A stretch of 64,000 nt of DNA, from positions 1,498,001 to 1,562,000 of the forward strand of contig NZ_CP041242.1 in the NCBI RefSeq assembly GCF_006547045.1. Reading direction: 5' to 3'. The position numbers and the translations under genes are program-made. The notes under the pieces are model-generated. The model was not told the DNA's origin. It did not search any database and was given only the letters and a program-made list of their open reading frames with translations. The stretch comes from Lysobacter alkalisoli (GTDB lineage Bacteria; Pseudomonadota; Gammaproteobacteria; Xanthomonadales; Xanthomonadaceae). Positions 58,143 through 64,000 of the stretch are shown piece by piece; the stretch's first letter is position 1; each line of letters begins with the position of its first letter.

Positions 58143-58907
58143 TCAGCCGCGGCGGCGCTGCCGTGCCGGCTCGCAGTCCTCTTCACCCTGGGCCAGCCTG
58201 GCCAGTTCGTCAGGGTCAAGGATCTGGATCTGCCGCCCATGCACCGCGATCACGCCGTCGTCCTGCAGGCGGCCCAGCCCACGGCTGACGGTCTCGAGCG
58301 CCAGGCCGAGGTAGCGGGCGATATCCTCCCGGCTCATCGGCAGCCTGAACCGATGCCCGTCCTGGCCGATCTGGGCGTAGCGCTGGCCCAGCCCCTGCAT
58401 GAACAGCGCGATCCGCTCGCTGGCCTGGCGCCGTACCAGCAGGCTGGTGTGATCGTGGTCGCGGTCGACGCCCTGGCCGATCACGCGCAACAGTTGCCGG
58501 TGCAGGCTCGGCAACTGCATCGCCACCGCACTGAGCTGATCCAGCGGCACTTCGCAGACCTGGGCGTCGACCAAGGCCTCGGCTTCGCACCGATGCGCAC
58601 CCTCGCCGAGTCCGTCCAGGCCGATCAGCTCGCCTGGCAGGTGAAAACCCAGCAGGGTCTCCTCGCCGGACTCGTTCAGGCCGACAGTCTTGAACGCACC
58701 GCTGCTGGCGACGAACACGGCACCGAGCGGGGTGCCGACACGATACAACCGTTCTCCGCGCTGGACCGGCCGCGACCGCCGGACGATGCGTTCGAGCTGC
58801 TGCAGTGCTGCGGCATCGATGCCGGCCGGAAGACATAGCTGCTGGAGCGAGCAATGTGCACAGCTATGACGCAGACGGCCCAGGTCGAGCGGGGTGGGGG
58901 TGTTCAT
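58143..58907 (-). CDS. fnr: FNR-type oxygen-sensing transcription regulator
   Basis: CRP/FNR-family activator. The 254-residue protein has all four ligands for an oxygen-labile [4Fe-4S] cluster: C16, C19, C25 ([10 protein letters not shown]) and C107 (HRCEAE). A cyclic-nucleotide-binding-like beta roll, a dimer helix and a C-terminal HTH follow. The recognition helix [13 protein letters not shown] has the E--SR pattern that reads TTGAT. ATG 58907 is chosen; ATG 58913 and others upstream are possible. It lies at the end of the cbb3 locus it probably controls through the box at 48968-48981. Confidence 0.93.
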   Translation of the reverse strand: MNTPTPLDLGRLRHSCAHCSLQQLCLPAGIDAAALQQLERIVRRSRPVQRGERLYRVGTPLGAVFVASSGAFKTVGLNESGEETLLGFHLPGELIGLDGLGEGAHRCEAEALVDAQVCEVPLDQLSAVAMQLPSLHRQLLRVIGQGVDRDHDHTSLLVRRQASERIALFMQGLGQRYAQIGQDGHRFRLPMSREDIARYLGLALETVSRGLGRLQDDGVIAVHGRQIQILDPDELARLAQGEEDCEPARQRRRG

Positions 58908-58996
58908 GGCCATGTATTCTCGCATGTCGCCGGCGTGCGCCGGCCTTCTGGCCAACCTCTTCTGCCGGGGCCTGCGCGGCTTCAGTGGACCCGAGC

Positions 58997-59025
58997 TTGC
59001 GCGTGACCGGGACTCCCCCTACAAT
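58997..59025 (+). promoter_or_regulatory. Promoter of the rimP-nusA-infB operon
   Basis: TTGCGC (58997-59002) and TACAAT (59020-59025) with 17-bp spacing. The predicted start is near 59032, giving a leader of about 265 nt. Confidence 0.75.
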
Positions 59026-59118
59026 TCGGGAGCTTGGTGGGACGCAGATGCTTGCATCGATCCGGTTCTGCCGCCAGCTTCGACCTCCGGGTCTGCGCCA
59101 TGCGCGGAATCGGAAGCG

Positions 59119-59142
59119 AGCCTCGGAAGAGGCTTTCTTTTT
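59119..59142 (+). terminator. First hairpin/terminator in the rimP leader
   Basis: AGCCTC and GAGGCT with a GGAA tetraloop, followed by TTCTTTTT. It is about 90 nt into the leader and could act as a regulated attenuator. Confidence 0.7.
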
Positions 59143-59211
59143 GGGTCAAGGCCTGGGCTTTGTGATCGCGCGCTGCTTGCGCGGCCACACCGAAATCCAG
59201 CAGTGCCGGAC

Positions 59212-59240
59212 AAGGGGCCCATTCGGGCCCTTTGCTGTTT
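59212..59240 (+). terminator. Second hairpin in the rimP leader
   Basis: GGGCCC-ATTC-GGGCCC with AAG/TTT extensions (one G-T pair), followed by GCTGTTT. It resembles the terminator-like element of proteobacterial rimP leaders. It ends 58 nt before the rimP start. Confidence 0.65.
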
Positions 59241-59298
59241 CCGGGGCAACCCGGAATGCAATAGGCAAGTCGAAGTCGCACAGAGGTCGAACGCGTTG

Positions 59299-59868
59299 AT
59301 GGACAAGGCAGCCGAAATCTCAGCTTTGCTGGCCCCGACAGTGGCCTCGCTCGGAGTCGAGCTGCTGGGCGTGGAATACCTGCCGGCGCCCGGTAGCGCG
59401 GTGCTGCGCCTTTATATCGACGTGCCCGAGGGCGAGAGTGCCGCCGAAGGCGAGGACGTGCGCGCGGTCGGTATCGACGAGTGCGAGGCGGTCAGCCGCG
59501 AGGTCTCCGCCCAGCTCGATGTCGAGGATCCGATCAGCGGCAACTACACGCTGGAAGTGTCTTCGCCCGGGCTGGACCGCCCGCTGTTCACCGCGGCGCA
59601 CTACCAGCGCTTTCAGGGCGAAGAGGCCAAGGTCGTGCTGAAGCTCCCGCAGGAGGGCCGGCGCCGCCTGCGTGGCAGGATCGGTGCGGTCGCCGATGGC
59701 GGCGTCACCTTCAATGTCGATGGCGGCGACTTTACCGTTGCCATCGACAATATCGAGAAGGCGCGCCTGGTCCCGGACTGGGCCGCGTTGGGACTGGCCC
59801 CGTCGAAGCCGGGCAAGAAGCCGGCCGGTCGTCCTGGAAGTACGAAGCAGACAGGAGATGGCGGGTGA
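59299..59868 (+). CDS. rimP: Ribosome maturation factor RimP
   Basis: Needed for assembly of the 30S subunit. The 189-residue protein has the N-terminal alpha/beta domain ([23 protein letters not shown]), the conserved [33 protein letters not shown], and the C-terminal SH3-like domain. The Lys/Pro/Gly tail is short. ATG 59299 is used. First gene of rimP-nusA-infB. Confidence 0.96.
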   Translation: MDKAAEISALLAPTVASLGVELLGVEYLPAPGSAVLRLYIDVPEGESAAEGEDVRAVGIDECEAVSREVSAQLDVEDPISGNYTLEVSSPGLDRPLFTAAHYQRFQGEEAKVVLKLPQEGRRRLRGRIGAVADGGVTFNVDGGDFTVAIDNIEKARLVPDWAALGLAPSKPGKKPAGRPGSTKQTGDGG

Positions 59869-60000
59869 GATGTCGAAGCCGTTTCCGCAGCGCCCTTGAG
59901 TCGAGGGCGCGGCCGGCCTTGGAAGGGGCCGGCGGGGGACATGGGGCATGCGTTCCCGTGTCCGAAGTCGAATAACTACAAGTTTTCAGGGTATATCCGA

Positions 60001-61488
60001 ATGAGCAAGGATCTGTTGCTGGTCGTCGACGCGGTCGCCAATGAAAAGGGCGTGCCGCGTGAGGTCATCTTCGATGCGATCGAGGCCGCGCTGGCGTCGG
60101 CGGCGAAGAAGCGCTATCACGAGCAGGACGTGCTGGTCCGCGTGGCCATCGACCACAAGGATGGCAACTACGAGACCTTCCGCCGCTGGGAAGTCGTGGC
60201 CGATGACGTGGTCATGGAGTCGCCTGACCGGCAGATCCGCCTGATGGATGCGGTCGACGAGGCCGAGGGCGTCGAGGTCGGCGACTACATCGAGGAGCAG
60301 ATCGAGAACCCGGACTTCGGCCGCATCGCTGCCCAGGCGGCCAAGCAGGTGATCGTGCAACGCGTGCGCGAGGCCGAGCGCCAGCAGGTCGTGGACGAAT
60401 GGAAGGACCGCATCGGCGAGCTGGTCACCGGCATCGTCAAGCGCGTGGAGCGTGGAAGCATCTATGTCGACCTGGGCGGCAATGCCGAGGCGATCATCCA
60501 GAAGGACAAGGGCATCCCGCGCGACGTGCTGCGTGCCGGCGATCGCGTCCGTGGCTACCTCTACGACGTGCGTACCGAGCCGCGTGGCCCGCAGCTGTTC
60601 ATCAGCCGTGCCGCGCCCGAATTCATGATGGAGCTGTTCAAGCTCGAGGTGCCGGAAGTCGGCCAGGGGCTGGTGTCGATCAAGGCCTGCGCCCGCGATC
60701 CGGGCGACCGCGCCAAGATCGCCGTGCTCGCCCACGACAACCGCACCGATCCGATCGGCGCCTGCATCGGCATGCGTGGTTCGCGTGTGCAGGCGGTGAG
60801 CAACGAGCTCAACGGCGAGCGGGTCGACATCGTGCTGTGGTCGGACAACCCGGCCCAGTTCGTCATCAATGCGATGGCGCCGGCCGAGGTGCAGTCGATC
60901 ATCGTCGACGAGGAAAAGCATTCGATGGACCTGGCCGTGGCCGAGGACCGGCTCGCCCAGGCGATCGGCAAGGGCGGTCAGAACGTGCGTCTGGCCAGCC
61001 GCCTGACCGGCTGGCAGCTCAACGTGATGACCCAGGACCAGGTCACCGCCAAGTCCGAGGCCGAGCAGAACGCCGCGCGCGAACTGTTCCAGGAAAAGAT
61101 CGAGGTCGACGAGGAGATCGCCGGCATCCTGGTCGCGGAAGGCTTCACCACCGTCGAGGAAATCGCCTACGTGCCGGTCGGCGAACTGCTGGCGGTGGAA
61201 GGCTTCGATGAGGATATCGTCGAGGAGCTTCGTGCAAGAGCGCGCGACGCGCTGCTCAACGAGGCGCTGGCCGCAGAGGAGGAGCTCGACGAGCACCAGC
61301 CGGCCGCCGACCTGCTGGAGGTGGATGGCATGGACGAGGCGACCGCGTTCGCGCTGGCCGCCCGTGGCGTGGTCACCCGCGACGACCTCGCCGACATGGC
61401 AACCGACGAAATCACCGACATCGAGGGCATCGACGAAGCACGTGCCGCCGCGCTGATCATGGAAGCGCGCAAGCACTGGTTCGAATGA
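60001..61488 (+). CDS. nusA: Transcription termination/antitermination factor NusA
   Basis: Binds RNA polymerase and controls pausing, termination and antitermination. The 495-residue protein has the N-terminal polymerase-binding domain (SKDLLLVVDAVANEKGV), S1, KH1 and KH2 domains (IGACIGMRGSRVQAVSNELNGERVDIV; AIGKGGQNVRLASRLTGW), and two acidic C-terminal repeats from about residue 365, the E. coli-type arrangement. A 132-bp gap with a GGCCGGC-type hairpin separates it from rimP. Confidence 0.97.
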   Translation: MSKDLLLVVDAVANEKGVPREVIFDAIEAALASAAKKRYHEQDVLVRVAIDHKDGNYETFRRWEVVADDVVMESPDRQIRLMDAVDEAEGVEVGDYIEEQIENPDFGRIAAQAAKQVIVQRVREAERQQVVDEWKDRIGELVTGIVKRVERGSIYVDLGGNAEAIIQKDKGIPRDVLRAGDRVRGYLYDVRTEPRGPQLFISRAAPEFMMELFKLEVPEVGQGLVSIKACARDPGDRAKIAVLAHDNRTDPIGACIGMRGSRVQAVSNELNGERVDIVLWSDNPAQFVINAMAPAEVQSIIVDEEKHSMDLAVAEDRLAQAIGKGGQNVRLASRLTGWQLNVMTQDQVTAKSEAEQNAARELFQEKIEVDEEIAGILVAEGFTTVEEIAYVPVGELLAVEGFDEDIVEELRARARDALLNEALAAEEELDEHQPAADLLEVDGMDEATAFALAARGVVTRDDLADMATDEITDIEGIDEARAAALIMEARKHWFE

Positions 61489-61583
61489 GTGCCTGAACAC
61501 CGGCTCCGTGAATGGGGCCGGTATCGCAGCCGCGGCCATGCCGCGATTGCGGACGGGCCATTCAGGCCATGCATGGCGCCGGG

Positions 61584-61611
61584 TTGCCCGGCTGCGATGC
61601 GGGACTAGAAT
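61584..61611 (+). promoter_or_regulatory. infB: Candidate internal promoter for infB
   Basis: TTGCCC (61584-61589) and TAGAAT (61606-61611), 16-bp spacing, in the 173-bp nusA-infB gap. A moderate match; infB can also be read from the rimP promoter. Confidence 0.4.
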
Positions 61612-61661
61612 GGCGACACCCTGCGCGGGGCCTGTCCCGCGCCACAAGACACGGAAACCGA

Positions 61662-64000
61662 ATGTCGCAACAAACCACCATCCGCAAGCTGGCCGAACTG
61701 GTGAACACGCCGGTCGAGAAGTTGCTGGAACAGCTGGCCGAGGCCGGCATGGCGTTCAGCGACCCCGACCAGGTCGTGACCAGTACCGAAAAGGTCAAGC
61801 TGCTCGGCTTTCTGCGTCGCACCCACGGCAAGGACGAAAAGTCCGCCGAGGGCGGGGCGTCGCCGAAGAAGATCACCCTCAGCCGCAGCCGCAAGCAGGA
61901 ACTGACCGTAGGCGGCGGCAAGAGCCGCTCCACGGTGGACGTGGTGGTGCGCAAGAAGGTCACCCTGGTGCGTCCGGCCGAAGCGCCGACCGATGCCGCC
62001 AAGGCAGCCGATGCCGCCGAGGCCAATGGTGATACCGAGCGCGCCGAGATCCTGCGCAAGCTCGAGGAGTCGCGCCAGCGCAACCTGGACGAACAGCAGC
62101 GCCTGGCCGAGGCCGACCGCCGCCGCGTCGAGGATGCCGAGCGCGCCCAGCGCGAGGCCGAGGAGGCTGCTGCCGCAGAGGAAGAGCGCCGCAAGGCCGA
62201 GCAAGCGGCTGCCTCTCCCCCCGCCCCAGCGCCCGTCCCAGCCCCGAGCCGGAGGCCGCGCAGCACAAGGCAGGTGGGCACGGCCATCCGAAGGCTCCGC
62301 CGCGCGAGGACGACCGCTCAGCCGGCCACCGCAAGGGTCGCGGCCATCCCGTTGCTGGCGATGCCGAAGGGGCCAAGCGTTTTGCCGGGCAGATGCACCT
62401 GAGCGCTTCCGAGCGCGCGCGTCGCAGCAGTGCCCGTGGCAAGCCGAAGTCGCGCCGCCAGGCCGAGCAGGCTCGCGCCGGCGCCGGCCCGCACGGCTTC
62501 TCCAAGCCGACCGCCCCGGTCGTGCGTGAAGTCGCCATCGGCGAAACCATCACCGTGGCCGAACTGGCACAGAAGCTTGCGCTGAAGGGCGGTGAGGTGG
62601 TCAAGACCCTGTTCAAGATGGGTGTGATGGCCACCATCACCCAGAGCATCGATCACGACACCGCGGTGCTGGTGACCGAGGAGCTCGGCCACAAGGCAGT
62701 CCGCGAGACCGGCGACGATGCCGAGGAGGCACTGCTGGCCCACGTCGACAAGGCGCAGGGCGAGACCACCCAGCGCCCGCCGGTGGTCACCATCATGGGC
62801 CATGTCGATCACGGCAAGACCTCGCTGCTCGACTATATCCGCCGTACCAAGGTCGCAACCGGCGAAGCCGGCGGCATCACCCAGCACATCGGTGCATACC
62901 ATGTCGAGACCGACAAGGGCGTCATCAGCTTCCTCGACACCCCGGGCCATGCGGCGTTCTCGTCGATGCGTGCCCGCGGTGCCAAGCTGACCGACATCGT
63001 GGTGCTGGTCGTGGCCGCCGACGACGGCGTCAAGCCGCAGACCATCGAGGCCGTCCAGCATGCCAGGGCAGCCGGTGTGCCGTTGGTGGTGGCGATCAAC
63101 AAGATCGACAAGCCCGACGCCGACCCGACCCGGGTCAAGACCGAGTTGATGGGGCAGGAAGTCGTGGCCGAGGAGTTCGGCGGCGACGTCCAGTTCGTCG
63201 AGCTGTCGGCCAAGACCGGCGACAACATCGACGCGTTGCTTGACGCCATCTCGCTGCAGGCCGAAGTGCTCGAACTCAAGGCTGTCGCAGAAGGGCGCGC
63301 CAACGGCGTGGTGATCGAGTCCTCGCTCGACAAGGGCCGCGGCCCGGTCGCGACCGTACTGGTCCAGCAGGGCGCACTCGAGAAGGGCGATTACCTTGTC
63401 TGCGGCGTGCAGTACGGTCGTGTGCGTGCGTTGTTCGACGAAACCGGCTCACAGGTCGACAAGGCCACGCCATCGATCCCGGTCCAGGTACTCGGCCTGT
63501 CCGGCGTGCCGGACGCGGGTGACGACTTCGTGGTGGTCGATGACGAGCGCCTGGCCAAGGAGGTCGCCCAGCAGCGCGACACCAAGCGCCGCGAATCGCG
63601 CCTGGTTGCCCAGGCCGGCAACCGGATGGAGGACATCCTTGCCCAGATGGGCAGCGGTGAAGGCCAGCTGACCCTGAACCTGGTCGTGAAGGCCGACGTG
63701 CAAGGTTCGGTGCAGGCGCTGCGCGAGGCATTGACGGCGCTGTCGACCGAGGACATCCGCATCAACGTGATCGGCGGCGGTGTCGGCGGCATCACCGAGT
63801 CCGACGCGACCCTGGCGGCCACGTCGAAGGCGACCATCATCGGCTTCAACGTCCGTGCCGATGCCTCGGCGCGCAAGGTCATCGAGACCCACGGCGTCGA
63901 CCTGCGTTACTTCTCGATCATCTATGACGTGATCGACCAGGTGAAGCAGGTGGCATCGGGTCTGCTCGGCGTGGAGATCCGCGAGGAGATCATCGGCATC
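61662..64000 (+). CDS. infB: Translation initiation factor IF-2, cut by the window end, with an apparent frameshift
   Basis: Carries initiator tRNA to the ribosome, using GTP. The gene begins at ATG 61662 with the IF2_N domain ([25 protein letters not shown]), then a charged Ala/Glu/Arg-rich region. This frame ends at TGA 62400-62402. The rest of the protein is in another frame (codons at position 2 mod 3), open from before 62250 to the window end. It includes [15 protein letters not shown], the second IF2_N, GHVDHGKT (62798-62821), DTPGHAAF and NKIDKPD. The switch lies between about 62217 and 62250, in a C-rich stretch. A missing C in the C6 run at 62217-62222 would join both parts. Confidence 0.9.
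62217..62222 (+). other. infB: C6 run, likely site of the infB frameshift
   Basis: Six C follow TCT. Adding one C gives an uninterrupted IF-2 frame (...[20 protein letters not shown]). As given, reading continues in the wrong frame for 60 codons. Both frames look plausible for about ten codons around it, so the exact position is uncertain. Confidence 0.6.

Larger units (their letters stand above)
58908..59298. other. 391-bp divergent fnr-rimP region
   Basis: Holds a GCCGGCG/CGCCGGC hairpin in the fnr leader (58929-58944), the rimP promoter (58997-59025), and a long rimP leader with two terminator-like hairpins. No gene or tRNA is present, although this is where the initiator tRNA stands in E. 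coli. Confidence 0.6.

Noticed and set aside
62210-62230. Programmed -1 frameshift signal in infB
   Set aside because: The C6 run is not a standard X-XXY-YYZ heptamer in the reading frame, no strong downstream pseudoknot was seen, and infB is not known to use this. An indel is simpler.

Overview
The window is a GC-rich gammaproteobacterial chromosome segment. Its gene content and order point to the Xanthomonadaceae (a Lysobacter/Luteimonas/Xanthomonas-type genome): asd-fimV-truA-trpF-trpB-trpA-accD, glmM/tpiA-secG-tRNA-Leu-nuoA-N, initiator tRNA-Met, and rimP-nusA-infB. This placement comes from gene order and protein style only; no database search was possible. Almost all of the window is housekeeping DNA. 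No prophage, insertion sequence, CRISPR array or toxin-antitoxin locus was seen.

Left part (1-9.4 kb): the start of a TonB-dependent receptor leaves the window on the minus strand and diverges from an Mrp-type P-loop ATPase. Then come a secreted subtilisin-like protease, dcd and an RDD membrane protein. A compact minus-strand operon follows: dienelactone hydrolase, HIT protein, and the pxpB-pxpC-pxpA 5-oxoprolinase. rimO comes next, behind a large palindromic repeat.

9.6-18.3 kb: a small unknown membrane protein, an AbgT-family transporter with greB, a HerA/DUF853 ATPase, a lytic transglycosylase with LysM, sco-psd, and prmB.

18.4-33.2 kb: chorismate, aspartate-family and tryptophan biosynthesis (aroC, asd, trpF, trpB, trpA) with fimV, truA, accD and glmM. 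A lipoprotein gene lies between trpB and trpA. A 2-oxoglutarate oxygenase and a deoxyinosine glycosylase lie between glmM and tpiA-secG.

33.4-48.6 kb: tRNA-Leu(GAG) and the complete 14-gene NADH:quinone oxidoreductase operon nuoA-N, with many 4-bp stop/start overlaps.

48.7-58.9 kb: initiator tRNA-Met with its own promoter and terminator. Next is a complete cbb3 oxidase locus: ccoNOQP, a 98-residue membrane protein, ccoG, ccoH, ccoI, ccoS and a TauE/SafE-like protein. A convergent FNR-type regulator closes it. An FNR half-site pair sits exactly at -41.5 of a good promoter before ccoN, so the regulator very likely controls the oxidase. This respiratory block separates the initiator tRNA from rimP-nusA-infB, which are adjacent in E. 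coli.

59.0-64.0 kb: a promoter and a long leader with two terminator-like hairpins precede rimP-nusA-infB. infB runs off the window and shows an apparent 1-nt frameshift in a C-rich stretch.

The main non-genic signal is a set of short palindromic repeats at gene edges. Two supply the stop codons of trpA and truA, one touches the start codon of ccoG and creates a 17-codon leader ORF, one lies in the rimO leader, and others lie directly after the prmB and psd stop codons.
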